This document shows positions 50,991-60,188 of a DNA stretch of 64,000 nt, piece after piece. The stretch comes from JAYOEY01 sp038120295 (GTDB lineage Bacteria; Pseudomonadota; Alphaproteobacteria; MPNO01; UBA2964). Under the pieces are notes generated by a model. The model searched no databases and was not told the origin of the DNA. It was given only the letters and a program-made list of their open reading frames with translations. The stretch covers positions 1-64,000 of the forward strand of contig JAYOLL010000018.1 in the NCBI GenBank assembly GCA_038120295.1. The letters are read 5' to 3'. The translations under genes and the position numbers were made by a program. Numbering within the stretch: the stretch's first letter is position 1; each line of letters begins with the position of its first letter.

Positions 50991-52211
50991 ATGGATCAGG
51001 AATTTCACAGAATTAAGCGCTTGCCGCCCTACGTCTTCGCGGAAGTGAATGAGATGAAGGCGCGCGCCCGCGCGGCCGGCGAAGACGTCATCGATTTCGG
51101 CATGGGAAATCCGGACCAGCCGACGCCGCAGCATGTCGTCGACAAGCTCGTGGAAGCTGTCCGGAACCCACGTACGCACCGTTATTCCGTTTCGCGGGGG
51201 ATTCCGGGTTTGCGGCGTGCAAATGCCGCCTATTACGCTCGCCGGTTCGGGGTGGAGATCGATCCGGATACGGAGACGATCGTGACGCTCGGTTCGAAAG
51301 AGGGATTCGCCAACCTCGCCATGGCCATTACCAGCCCCGGCGATATTGTACTTGTTCCGAACCCGAGCTATCCGATCCACGCCTACGGGTTCATTATTGC
51401 CGGGGGTGGGCTTCGGCACATGCCCGTGGGGCCAAATATCGACCTCATGACAGAACTCGAACGCGCGGTGAAACATTCTGTTCCGCCTCCGCTCGCGCTG
51501 GTGCTGAATTTCCCTTCAAATCCGACGGCCCAGGTGGTGGGGCTGGATTTCTATGAAAAGGTCGTTGCGTTCTGCCGCGAACACAACATCCTGATCCTGT
51601 CGGATCTCGCTTATGCAGAGATATTTTTCGACGATGAGCCGCCGCCATCGATTTTGCAGATTCCAGGCGCGCGCGACATTGCGGTGGAGTTTACATCGCT
51701 GAGCAAGACCTATTCGATGCCGGGCTGGCGTATGGGTTTTGCGACAGGGAACAAGCAGCTGATCGCAGCTCTTGCGCGGATCAAGTCCTATCTCGATTAC
51801 GGCGCCTTTACGCCGATCCAGGTTGCGGCGACGGCGGCTCTCAACGGACCGCAGGATGTTGTCGACGACGTTCGGACGCTTTATCGACGCCGCCGGGACG
51901 TCCTGGTTGAGAGCTTCGGTCGCGCGGGATGGGAAATCCCGTCTCCCAGCGCCACGATGTTCGCCTGGGCGCCGATACCGGAACCTTTCCGCGAAATGGG
52001 GTCGCTCGAATTCTCGAAGTTGCTTCTGGAGGAGGCGCAAATCGCAGTTTCTCCCGGTATCGGTTTTGGTGAGTACGGAGAGGGCTATGTCCGTATCGCT
52101 CTTGTCGAGAATCAGCAGCGGATTCAGCAGGCGGGCCGAAACGTAAAGCGCTTCATGTCCGATGTCGGCGGCGTAATGGAACGGGTCGAGAAAAAGGCCG
52201 TAGTTTCTTGA
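50991..52211 (+). CDS. LL-diaminopimelate/alanine aminotransferase-like class I aminotransferase
   Basis: This 406-residue PLP aminotransferase shows FGMGNPDQPTPQHVVDKL near the N-terminus, NPSYPIHAYGF and NFPSNPTA in the middle, and the PLP lysine in SLSKTYSMPGWRMGFATGN. It resembles the AlaC group that often precedes hom in alphaproteobacteria, where a role in alanine, methionine or aspartate-family synthesis is suggested. ATG 50991 is preferred to the TTG at 50976. hom overlaps its stop by four bases. Confidence 0.9.
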   Translation: MDQEFHRIKRLPPYVFAEVNEMKARARAAGEDVIDFGMGNPDQPTPQHVVDKLVEAVRNPRTHRYSVSRGIPGLRRANAAYYARRFGVEIDPDTETIVTLGSKEGFANLAMAITSPGDIVLVPNPSYPIHAYGFIIAGGGLRHMPVGPNIDLMTELERAVKHSVPPPLALVLNFPSNPTAQVVGLDFYEKVVAFCREHNILILSDLAYAEIFFDDEPPPSILQIPGARDIAVEFTSLSKTYSMPGWRMGFATGNKQLIAALARIKSYLDYGAFTPIQVAATAALNGPQDVVDDVRTLYRRRRDVLVESFGRAGWEIPSPSATMFAWAPIPEPFREMGSLEFSKLLLEEAQIAVSPGIGFGEYGEGYVRIALVENQQRIQQAGRNVKRFMSDVGGVMERVEKKAVVS

Positions 52212-53506
52212 GCGGAGCATTCCGGATTGCCGTTGCCGGTCTCGGCACTGTCGGGGCCGGAGTTCTTCGGCTGATCGAACAGAACAGCGAAATCCTGTCA
52301 CAGCGGGTCGGGAGGCGGGTTGTCGTTTCTGCGGTGTCGGCGCGCGATCGCAACCGCGACCGCGGCGTTTCGCTGGATGGATTGCAATGGTTCGACGATC
52401 CCGTAGCAATGGCATCGGCGGCGGATATCGATCTCGTGGTCGAGTTGATCGGCGGCGAGGACGGACCGGCGAAGGCCGTGTGTGAGGCCTCGATCGCCCA
52501 TCGACGATCTGTGGTGACGGCGAACAAGGCGCTGATCGCGCATCATGGGACTGCGCTGGCGGAAGCGGCCGAAGCGGCAGGTGTGACGATTGGCTATGAA
52601 GCCGCGGTGGCGGGGGGAATCCCGATCATCAAGGCATTGAGGGAAGGTCTCGCCGGAAACTCGGTTGCGGGGCTTTTTGGGATTCTAAACGGCACCTGCA
52701 ACTTCATCCTGACCGAAATGCGTCAGACGGGACGTGAATTCGATGACGTACTCGCCGATGCCCAGCGCCTTGGTTATGCCGAATCCGATCCGAGTTTCGA
52801 TGTCGACGGCGTCGATGCCGCGCACAAACTCTCGATCCTTGCGTCCGTAGCGTTCGGTAGCAGGATCGATTTCGACAATGTTCATACCGAAGGTATTCGC
52901 CAGGTAACCGCGCTGGATATTGAATTGGCGGAAACTCTTGGATACCGGATTAAGCTGCTGGGCATTGCACGCCGCCAGGAGGGCGGGATCGAAAAGCGCG
53001 TCCATCCCTGCATGGTGCGTCTGCAGTCGCCGGTCGCCCATGTCGAGGGCGTTACAAACGCCGTCGTGGTCAACGGCGATTTCGTCGGGCAGACGGTTTA
53101 TGAAGGGCCCGGGGCCGGCGCAGGGCCGACGGCGTCGGCGGTTGTCGCCGATATCGTCGACATCGCGCGCGGCGGTTCGCTCCCGGTCTTCAACCTGCCA
53201 GCGGCGGAACTTCGCGAGGAAGACTCGGTTCCCATGGACCGTCATGTCGGCTCCTATTACATTCGCCTCATGGTGGTCGACCGACCGGGCGTGTTTGCCG
53301 ATGTTGCGGCGATCCTGCGGGATGAAGCTGTTTCGATGGAACAGATCCTGCAGCGGACGCGCGCTCCTGGCGAGGCCGTTCCGGTGGTTATGACCACGCA
53401 TGATGTAGAGGAAGCTTCCATGATGAGAGCGATTGAGAGGTTCGCCGCGCTCGACACTGTGACCGAGCCCCCTCACGTCATCAGAATTGAAACATTCGAC
53501 GACTAG
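52208..53506 (+). CDS. hom: homoserine dehydrogenase
   Basis: This 432-residue protein reduces aspartate semialdehyde to homoserine. The NAD(P) motif GLGTVGAGVL, the catalytic domain (YEAAVAGGIPIIKALREGL) and a C-terminal ACT domain (about 350-430, YIRLMVVDRPGVFADVAAIL), typical of threonine-feedback forms, are present. The TTG start at 52208 overlaps the aminotransferase stop, so the pair is translationally coupled. Confidence 0.95.
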   Translation: MSGAFRIAVAGLGTVGAGVLRLIEQNSEILSQRVGRRVVVSAVSARDRNRDRGVSLDGLQWFDDPVAMASAADIDLVVELIGGEDGPAKAVCEASIAHRRSVVTANKALIAHHGTALAEAAEAAGVTIGYEAAVAGGIPIIKALREGLAGNSVAGLFGILNGTCNFILTEMRQTGREFDDVLADAQRLGYAESDPSFDVDGVDAAHKLSILASVAFGSRIDFDNVHTEGIRQVTALDIELAETLGYRIKLLGIARRQEGGIEKRVHPCMVRLQSPVAHVEGVTNAVVVNGDFVGQTVYEGPGAGAGPTASAVVADIVDIARGGSLPVFNLPAAELREEDSVPMDRHVGSYYIRLMVVDRPGVFADVAAILRDEAVSMEQILQRTRAPGEAVPVVMTTHDVEEASMMRAIERFAALDTVTEPPHVIRIETFDD

Positions 53507-53539
53507 AACGTACGTCAGAAACTCAGGAGGAAAAGTCAG

Positions 53540-54538
53540 ATGGCGGAAGCCGAAGCGTCCACGGAAATGGATCGTAATCTCGCGCTCGAGGCCGTACGGG
53601 TTACGGAAGCTGCGGCGCTGGCCGCATCCCGTCTTATGGGCCGGGGGGATGAAAAGAAAGCGGATGCGGTTGCTGTGGATGCCATGCGCAACGCCCTGAA
53701 CAGTCTGGATATAACCGGTACCGTGGTAATCGGGGAGGGCGAGCGTGACGAAGCGCCGATGCTCTATATCGGCGAGAAGGTCGGTACGGGGAAGGGGCCC
53801 AAGATCGATATCGCTCTGGACCCTCTTGAAGGAACGACGATTACAGCGAAGGGCCTGTCCAATGCGCTCGCCGTCATCGCCATGGCCGAAGACGGAGGTT
53901 TCCTGAACGCACCCGACGTCTACATGGACAAGATCGCTGTCGGCGGCGGATTGCCTGAGGGAGTTGTAGATCTCGACGAAACGCCTGCAACGAATCTGAA
54001 AAATCTTGCGAAGGCAAAGAACGTTGCGGTGGAAGACCTCGTTGTCTGTATTCTTGACCGTCCGCGTCACGAAGAGCTGATCGCGAAGGTTCGCGAATCC
54101 GGCGCCCGGATCATGCTAATCATGGACGGCGACGTGAGCGGCGTCATCGCGACGTCTCAGCCGGACAGCGGTGTGGATATCTATCTTGGATCGGGCGGTT
54201 CGCCCGAAGGCGTACTGGCTGCATCGGCGCTCCGTTGCATTGGCGGACAGATGCAGGGCCGTCTTCTTTTCCGCAACGACGATGAGCGGGCGCGAGCGAC
54301 CAAGTGGGGCATTGAGGATTTCGACCGGAAGTACGACATGCTCGATCTTGCGCACGGCGATGTGATGTTTGCGGCGACCGGGGTCACGAATGGATCCATG
54401 GTGCGCGGCGTGCGCCGCTTCTCGGGCGGTGCTCGAACGCATTCGATGGTCATGCGGTCGAGCACCGGTACTGTCCGCTACATCGAAGCCGTTCATAATT
54501 TCACAATCAAGACCGGCTTCGATCCCGGCGCGAAGTAG
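53540..54538 (+). CDS. glpX: class II fructose-1,6-bisphosphatase GlpX
   Basis: This 332-residue GlpX-type phosphatase acts in gluconeogenesis. Metal and substrate motifs are visible: VVIGEGERDEAPMLYIGEK and DPLEGTTITAKG, then the DGDVSG loop. AGGAGG precedes the ATG. It sits between hom and recJ, a conserved alphaproteobacterial order. Confidence 0.96.
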   Translation: MAEAEASTEMDRNLALEAVRVTEAAALAASRLMGRGDEKKADAVAVDAMRNALNSLDITGTVVIGEGERDEAPMLYIGEKVGTGKGPKIDIALDPLEGTTITAKGLSNALAVIAMAEDGGFLNAPDVYMDKIAVGGGLPEGVVDLDETPATNLKNLAKAKNVAVEDLVVCILDRPRHEELIAKVRESGARIMLIMDGDVSGVIATSQPDSGVDIYLGSGGSPEGVLAASALRCIGGQMQGRLLFRNDDERARATKWGIEDFDRKYDMLDLAHGDVMFAATGVTNGSMVRGVRRFSGGARTHSMVMRSSTGTVRYIEAVHNFTIKTGFDPGAK

Positions 54539-54543
54539 GCTGG

Positions 54544-56331
54544 ATGACGGATGCCGCCGCTTTTCTGGGCGTTGAGCGATCCGTTACGGGCAAGCGCTGG
54601 CGTTCGCGTCTGACAGATGAGCGCGGCGCCCTTGCGCTTGCGCAGCAATTCGACCTACCGGAAATCGTCGGTCGCGTTCTGGCGGCGCGCGGCGTAGGCA
54701 TCGACGAAGCAGAGCTGTTTCTCAACCCGACCCTGCGCGCGTTGTTGCCGGATCCTGCGCATCTCATCGATATGGATCGTGCGGTTGCACGGATCGTGCA
54801 GGCTATCAATGCCGGAGAAACAATCGGCATTCTCGGAGATTACGATGTCGACGGTGCGACTTCTTCGGCATTGCTGGTGCGGTTCCTTTCCGCGCTCGGC
54901 CGGCAGGCGCCGGTTTATATCCCCGACCGTCAGGCTGAGGGGTATGGGCCTAATTTGCCTGCGTTGCAAAACCTCAAGGGGGAAGGATGTTCGCTCGTCA
55001 TTACCGTGGATTGCGGGACCACAGCCTACGAGCCGCTGGAGGCGGCGGTCGATCAGGGACTCGATATTGTTGTCGTCGATCATCATGTGGCGGAGGCGCG
55101 TCTTCCCGCCGGATGTATCGTCGTAAACCCTAATCGGGCTGACGAGACCTCGCCCTGTGGCAACCTTGCCGCGGTGGGAGTCTGTTTCCTGCTGATCGTA
55201 GCGGTCAATCGCGCTCTGCGGGATGCATACTGGTACGACGAAGGACATCCCGAACCCGATCTTCTTAAGCTTCTCGATCTCGTAGCGCTTGGGACGATCT
55301 GCGACGTTGTGCCGCTCACTGGCGTCAATCGCGCCCTCGTGACGCAGGGCCTCAGGGTCATGGCGCAGCGTGGCAATCCTGGAATAGCCGCTCTTGCAGA
55401 CGTCGCCAGGGTGGACCGGAAGCTCGAGGCGTATCATGCCGGTTTCGTTCTGGGGCCACGTGTTAATGCCGGCGGAAGGGTCGGCGATTCAGGGCTTGGC
55501 GTCCGGCTGCTGACGACAGGAGATACGGCTGAGGCCGCGGAGATCGCCGGACGTCTCAACGAGTTCAATCGAGAGCGTCAGGAAATTGAACAGGCGGTGC
55601 AGGAGGCCGCGCTGGAACAGGCCGAACGGCAGGCATCGGGCAACCGGCCGCTGATCCTGGTGGCTGGCGAGGGCTGGCATCCGGGAGTCATCGGGATCGT
55701 TGCGGGGCGGTTGCGCGAACGGTTCAACCGTCCCTGCTGCGTCGTTGCGCTGAAAGACGGCGTTGGAAAAGGTTCGGGCCGTTCGGTTCAGGGCGTTTTG
55801 CTCGGGCCGGCGGTTATCGCAGCGCAGCAGGCCGGGATCCTGTTGAACGGCGGCGGTCATGCAATGGCGGCGGGATTCACGGTGGAGCAGGACAGGCTAG
55901 ACGATTTGCGGGACTATCTGGCCGGACATATAGAGCGTCAACTCGATGGCGAGGCACTCACGGCGAGCTTGGGAATCGATGCTCTGGTTAATCCGGTTGC
56001 CGCATCGCCGGAACTGATTGAGACGTTGGAGCGTGCCGGGCCGTTCGGCGCCGGTAATGCACGCCCGAGATTCGCGATTCCGCAGGCGCGCGTCGTCAAT
56101 AGCGGAATCGTCGGCACAGCGCATGTCCGCTGCGTGTTGACGGGCGCGGACGGGACCGGTCGTCTGAAAGGGATCGCTTTCAGGGCGGCCGATACACCGT
56201 TGGGAGAGGCGCTGCTGAATGCAAAAGGGGCGCCATTACACGTTGCGGGAAGTTTGCGGCTCGACGAATGGCAGGGCGCGCGAAACGCACAGATTTTTAT
56301 CGATGACGCGGCGGAAGCCCGCGGGGAATGA
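54544..56331 (+). CDS. recJ: single-stranded-DNA exonuclease RecJ
   Basis: This 595-residue 5'-3' exonuclease of the DHH superfamily has DYDVDGATSSALL (motif I), TVDCGTTAYE (motif II), VVDHHVAEARLP (DHH, motif III) and the DHHA1 GGHAMAAGFTV motif near residue 440. It follows glpX after 5 bases. It acts in RecFOR recombination and mismatch repair. Confidence 0.95.
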   Translation: MTDAAAFLGVERSVTGKRWRSRLTDERGALALAQQFDLPEIVGRVLAARGVGIDEAELFLNPTLRALLPDPAHLIDMDRAVARIVQAINAGETIGILGDYDVDGATSSALLVRFLSALGRQAPVYIPDRQAEGYGPNLPALQNLKGEGCSLVITVDCGTTAYEPLEAAVDQGLDIVVVDHHVAEARLPAGCIVVNPNRADETSPCGNLAAVGVCFLLIVAVNRALRDAYWYDEGHPEPDLLKLLDLVALGTICDVVPLTGVNRALVTQGLRVMAQRGNPGIAALADVARVDRKLEAYHAGFVLGPRVNAGGRVGDSGLGVRLLTTGDTAEAAEIAGRLNEFNRERQEIEQAVQEAALEQAERQASGNRPLILVAGEGWHPGVIGIVAGRLRERFNRPCCVVALKDGVGKGSGRSVQGVLLGPAVIAAQQAGILLNGGGHAMAAGFTVEQDRLDDLRDYLAGHIERQLDGEALTASLGIDALVNPVAASPELIETLERAGPFGAGNARPRFAIPQARVVNSGIVGTAHVRCVLTGADGTGRLKGIAFRAADTPLGEALLNAKGAPLHVAGSLRLDEWQGARNAQIFIDDAAEARGE

Positions 56332-56414
56332 CTAACTGAACCGATCGAAATCTGTCTCGCAGTAACATTCGGCCCTGTATAATATCTGTCTGACGACTCA
56401 ACGACCTGACCGAA

Positions 56415-57041
56415 TTGCCTGACGAAATGCCGGAACCAGCCTCTTCCAGATCTGTCGAAAGGCGTCAGGCGCGTCCGTGGCTGGACCGGTTCAAGCGTTT
56501 GTGCCGGTACAGGCTCGTCATCCCGATTAAGCGCAGCCCGCATCCGCCGGAACATACTGCTCGCGGCGTGATGATCGGGCTGATGTGGGGGCTCACGCCA
56601 AGCGTCGGCGCCCAGATGATTTTCTGTCTGATTACCTGGGTGATCGCCAGGCGCTTCTTCAAGTGGGATTTCAGTCTGATTGTCTCGCTTGCCTGGACAT
56701 GGACGACCAATGTCATAACGCTCGTGCCGGCCTACTACCTGTTCTTCATCACCGGACAGCTGATGCTGGGCAAGTTCGACGATTTGTCGGGCTACGGAGA
56801 TTTCGCCGCCGCCTGGGCGAACGCGATCCAGGATCAGACGCATGCAACATTCTGGGAAAGCGCATGGTTCTATACCGTTCTGCTGTTCAAGGGGTGGGGT
56901 GTGCCGATGCTGATCGGTTGTATCCCCTGGTCGATCTTCGGGGGCTGGATGGGATATACTTGGTCGCTTCGCTTTATCCGCCGGCATCGTCGGCGCAAGG
57001 CCGAAAAGCTGATGACTAATGCGGCAAAGCAGGAGGCGTAA
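56415..57041 (+). CDS. DUF2062 domain membrane protein
   Basis: About 208 residues from a TTG at 56415, or 204 from the ATG at 56427. The family core starts with SPHPPEHTARGVMIGLMWGL and continues through two or three membrane segments (MIFCLITWVIARRF, NVITLVPAYYLFFITGQL, SAWFYTVLLFKGWGVPMLIG). DUF2062 proteins have no assigned function. A dioxygenase gene starts 5 bases later, so they may share a transcript. Confidence 0.88.
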   Translation: MPDEMPEPASSRSVERRQARPWLDRFKRLCRYRLVIPIKRSPHPPEHTARGVMIGLMWGLTPSVGAQMIFCLITWVIARRFFKWDFSLIVSLAWTWTTNVITLVPAYYLFFITGQLMLGKFDDLSGYGDFAAAWANAIQDQTHATFWESAWFYTVLLFKGWGVPMLIGCIPWSIFGGWMGYTWSLRFIRRHRRRKAEKLMTNAAKQEA

Positions 57042-57046
57042 GGATA

Positions 57047-57895
57047 ATGGATGTAAGACCACTTTCCAGCGCCCTTGGAGCGGAAATCGTCGGTTTCGAT
57101 GTCAGAAATCTCACCGACGATGCCTTCTCTGAGGTAAGGGAGGCCTTTCTCCGATATCAGCTCCTCGTTTTCCGCGATCAAAGCCTTCCGCCGGAGGATC
57201 ATATCGCCTTTTCCTGGCGCTTCGGCGAGCTGGAAACCCGCCCCGATCGACCGTTTACCCTCGACGGATTCCCGGAGGTCGCGGTTCTTTCCAATCGTCT
57301 TGTCGATGGCGACCCGGTCGGCGTCATCAACGCCGGAGATTTCTGGCATTCCGATCTTTCGTTTTCGCGGTTTCCGTGCCGTACCACTTTCCTCTACGCG
57401 ATGGAGACAGCGGAGGAGGGGGGCGATACAGAATGGTCGAACATGTACGCCGCTTATGATGCACTGTCCGACGGGATGAAGGAGCGGATCGACGGGCTGA
57501 AGGGCATCCATGTTTTCGACCGTCGTCGAAACCCTCGCGCCCGAGTCGATGCTCAGTTCGAGGACCAGGCGGATGAAGTCTACGGGGTACCTGTCCCCGA
57601 CGCCGTTCATCCAGTCGTCCGGCGGCATCCAGACACTGGCCGCAAGGCGCTATACGTGTCGCCGCGTTTTGTTGTCGGGATAGACGGCATGGAAGACAGC
57701 GATGCCCAGCCGCTGCTGGACGAACTGTTCGAACACCAGATTCGGCAGGAGTTTCGCTATCGCCACAAATGGCGGAAGGGCGACCTGACGATCTGGGACA
57801 ATCCCTGCCTGATCCATATCGGTCGCGGCGGGATCAAGCCGCCGGGCATTCGGCACATGCATCGGACGATGGTGCTGGACGGGCCGACGGTCTAG
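57047..57895 (+). CDS. TauD/TfdA family dioxygenase (copy 2)
   Basis: This 282-residue 2-oxoglutarate/Fe(II) enzyme has iron ligands H101 and D103 (FWHSDLS) and the distal His in WDNPCLIHIGRG, where a Pro replaces the Arg of copies 1, 3 and 4; the 2-oxoglutarate Arg lies in HMHRTMVLDG. It shares the N-terminal LSSALGAEIVGFDV pattern with copies 3 and 4. The end overlaps the converging methyltransferase gene by four bases. The substrate is unknown. Confidence 0.9.
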   Translation: MDVRPLSSALGAEIVGFDVRNLTDDAFSEVREAFLRYQLLVFRDQSLPPEDHIAFSWRFGELETRPDRPFTLDGFPEVAVLSNRLVDGDPVGVINAGDFWHSDLSFSRFPCRTTFLYAMETAEEGGDTEWSNMYAAYDALSDGMKERIDGLKGIHVFDRRRNPRARVDAQFEDQADEVYGVPVPDAVHPVVRRHPDTGRKALYVSPRFVVGIDGMEDSDAQPLLDELFEHQIRQEFRYRHKWRKGDLTIWDNPCLIHIGRGGIKPPGIRHMHRTMVLDGPTV

Positions 57896-58533
57896 GGCGA
57901 CGACTTTTTTCTCGCTGTAACGAGATAGAGCGGGTCTGTCTGGCCGGGGCACGGAGACAGGTCCGAGAATTCTGGCTGTTCGAACCAGCCCGCCTCGACG
58001 AAATAGCACCCGACGATCTGCGCGTGGCCATGATCGTCCATCGAGCGCCATAGCGCGATCGCCTTGGTCGGAAACATCCGGTTCGAAAAAGACACCGCGC
58101 ATATGCCGCCGGGTTTGAGGACGCGGGCAATATCGGCGAAGACCTCGAGCGGTTTCGTCAGATACTGAACCGAGACGGCGATGAGACAGGCGTCGAACGA
58201 GCCGTCTTCGTAAGGGAGGACCGGATCGACCGTGAGATCGTGAACGACGCTTTCCGTCAGACGCGGATTGGCCTCCAGCTCAACAGCGTTCATGCCAAGC
58301 CCCGCGATTCGTCCGTACTGTATATCCGGCGGTAGATGCGACACCCAGGATGACATCAGGTCGAGGATATCGCCGCCCGCCGGAAGGTTGTTCATGTACC
58401 AGACCGTCAGCGCGTTGCAGGCCTCGTCGTCGATATGTCGGACGAGACGTTCCTGCGAGTAGAACAGCGAGTCCTCGCTCTCGTCGACACGTTCGAAATG
58501 TTCTGGTCCCAGCTTGCGGCCTGCGTCCGCCAT
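57892..58533 (-). CDS. class I SAM-dependent methyltransferase-like protein
   Basis: This 213-residue protein has the Rossmann methyltransferase order: ILDLMSSWVSHLP in place of motif I, GLGMNAVELEANPRL (acidic residue after strand 2), SFDACLIAVSVQYL (motif II region) and VLKPGGICAVSFSNRMFPTK. Motif I lacks the usual GxGxG, which occurs in some members. ATG 58533 has GGAGGA upstream. It lies between two dioxygenase genes on the opposite strand; a link is possible but unproven. Confidence 0.85.
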   Translation of the reverse strand: MADAGRKLGPEHFERVDESEDSLFYSQERLVRHIDDEACNALTVWYMNNLPAGGDILDLMSSWVSHLPPDIQYGRIAGLGMNAVELEANPRLTESVVHDLTVDPVLPYEDGSFDACLIAVSVQYLTKPLEVFADIARVLKPGGICAVSFSNRMFPTKAIALWRSMDDHGHAQIVGCYFVEAGWFEQPEFSDLSPCPGQTDPLYLVTARKKSSP

Positions 58534-58659
58534 GACATTCCTCCGAATGAAGGGGGGCACCCTAGCGGAAGCGGTTCGCCCCGCCAACGCGCGGCGGATT
58601 GCGCTCGCCTTTTAGCGTGCTTAGACTCCTACAGTAATCCATAGGCAGGGAGGCTTGCG

Positions 58660-59502
58660 GTGGAAGTAAAACGATTGTCCGATGCGCTTGGCGCAGAGGT
58701 TCTCGGTGTCGACCTGATATCGGTGACCGACGAGGAGTTTCAGGAAATTTATGACGCGTGGCTGAAGTACGAGGTGCTCGTGTTTCACGATCAGGACCTG
58801 ACGCCCGAGGAACATATCGAATTCTCCAAAAGGTTCGGCGAACTGGAGGTCCATATCGCGGTGGATCACCTGCTCGAAGGCCATCCGGAGATCATGATGG
58901 TGTCCAACAAGCAGGTGGATGGTCGCTACATCGGAGCGGTGTCCGCTGCTGATTACTGGCATTCCGACCTGTCCTGCAACTCGCACCCGACCAAGGCATC
59001 GCTGCTGTATGCGCTTGAAATTCCGAGTGTCGGGGGCGACACCGAATGGGCCGACACCTACGCCGCCTATGAAACGCTGCCCGAAGCGACCAAGGAGAAG
59101 ATCGCGGATCTTCGCGGCATCCATAGCTGGAACCGTATCCGCAACCCTCGCGTCGCCGTTCCCGAGGTCCATAAGGACGCAGAGGAAAGGTACGGTACTC
59201 GCGCGCCGGACGATGCGCTTCATCCGATCGTGCGCACCCACCCCGAGACGGGTCGCAAGGCGCTCTATGTTTCGCCACGCTTTACTCTTGGTGTCGACGG
59301 GCTGGAGCCGGACGAAGGTCAGGAGCTGCTAGACGAGCTGTTCGATCACATGGCGAAGCGTGAGTTCATCTTTCGCCATTCCTGGAAGGTCGGCGACCTG
59401 GTCCTGTGGGACAATCGCTGCACTGTCCATATCAACACGCGCGGCTACGACGAGATCCGGCATATGCACCGGACGTCGGTTGCCGGCGACGTACCGTACT
59501 GA
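58660..59502 (+). CDS. TauD/TfdA family dioxygenase (copy 3)
   Basis: This 280-residue enzyme has iron ligands H101 and D103 (YWHSDLS), distal His in WDNRCTVHINTRG and 2-oxoglutarate Arg in HMHRTSVAGD. The start is GTG at 58660 after GGGAGG. The N-terminus (VKRLSDALGAEVLGVDL) closely follows that of copy 4. A RutE-like gene begins 5 bases after its stop, suggesting that product and reductase are linked. Confidence 0.92.
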   Translation: MEVKRLSDALGAEVLGVDLISVTDEEFQEIYDAWLKYEVLVFHDQDLTPEEHIEFSKRFGELEVHIAVDHLLEGHPEIMMVSNKQVDGRYIGAVSAADYWHSDLSCNSHPTKASLLYALEIPSVGGDTEWADTYAAYETLPEATKEKIADLRGIHSWNRIRNPRVAVPEVHKDAEERYGTRAPDDALHPIVRTHPETGRKALYVSPRFTLGVDGLEPDEGQELLDELFDHMAKREFIFRHSWKVGDLVLWDNRCTVHINTRGYDEIRHMHRTSVAGDVPY

Positions 59503-59507
59503 TCGCC

Positions 59508-60098
59508 ATGGGAAATCCAATTGACCAGGCAGCGCTCGATACGCTGTTTAACGAAGGCCGGACATTCGATGCGTTCCTCGATAGGGAGGTGCCGGACGGT
59601 CTGCTGCAACAGGCATACGATCTGGCCAAGATGACGCCGACCAGCGCCAACTGTCAGCCGATGCGGGTGCTGTTTCTACGGTCGGCGGAAGCAAAGGAAA
59701 GGCTCGCGCCGGCCTTGTCCTCGACAAACCGCGACAAGACCGTGATCGCACCGGTGGTTGCCATCGTGGCGCACGATCTGGAATTCTACGAGAACCTGCC
59801 GAAGCTCTATCGCGTGCCGGGGGCCGAGAAATGGTTCATGGGGCAGGACGGGCTAATCGAGGAAACAGCGTTCCGCAACGGGGCACTGCAGGGCGCGTGC
59901 CTGATGCTGGCGTTGCGCGCCGTTGGGCTTGATGTCGGGCCGATGTCGGGGTTCAAAAACGACATGGTGGACGAGGAATTTTTTTCCGGTACGGGCTGGC
60001 GTTCCAATTTCATCTGCAATGTCGGCTATGGCGATCCGTCCGGCCTGCCGCCGCGCGATCCTCGGCTTGATTTCGATGAGGCCTGCAGGATCGAGTAG
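59508..60098 (+). CDS. RutE/HadB-type nitroreductase family protein
   Basis: This 196-residue FMN-dependent NADPH oxidoreductase resembles malonic semialdehyde reductase RutE: MTPTSANCQPMRVLFLRS near residue 45, FMGQDGLIEETAFRNGALQ, GLDVGPMSGFKNDMVDEEFF, and the C-terminal FICNVGYGDPSGLPPRDPRL. RutE reduces 3-oxopropanoate in pyrimidine degradation, but no other rut genes are here, so a different aldehyde is possible. It follows dioxygenase copy 3 closely. Confidence 0.9.
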   Translation: MGNPIDQAALDTLFNEGRTFDAFLDREVPDGLLQQAYDLAKMTPTSANCQPMRVLFLRSAEAKERLAPALSSTNRDKTVIAPVVAIVAHDLEFYENLPKLYRVPGAEKWFMGQDGLIEETAFRNGALQGACLMLALRAVGLDVGPMSGFKNDMVDEEFFSGTGWRSNFICNVGYGDPSGLPPRDPRLDFDEACRIE

Positions 60099-60107
60099 GG
60101 CGCTCGA

Positions 60108-60136
60108 TTGACGCCCGGAAGGTCCGGGCGTAGACT
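60108..60136 (+). promoter_or_regulatory. predicted promoter with embedded perfect hairpin before dioxygenase copy 4
   Basis: TTGACG (60108-60113) and TAGACT (60131-60136) are 17 bases apart. A perfect 9-base inverted repeat, ACGCCCGGA (60111-60119) with TCCGGGCGT (60123-60131), fills almost the whole spacer. It looks like an operator within a promoter, though it could instead be a weak terminator for the preceding gene (no T run). Confidence 0.45.
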
Positions 60137-60188
60137 CTCGGAAAAGCCGGAAAACGGCCATTCCATGCGGCTTTCGCGGGAGGTTTTC

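Noticed and set aside
52685..54070. 461-codon minus-strand frame across hom and glpX
   Set aside because: It spans two well-conserved genes on the other strand and contains no known motif.
59508..60098. Part of a rut pyrimidine-degradation operon
   Set aside because: Only the RutE-like protein is present; rutA-D and rutF-G are absent.
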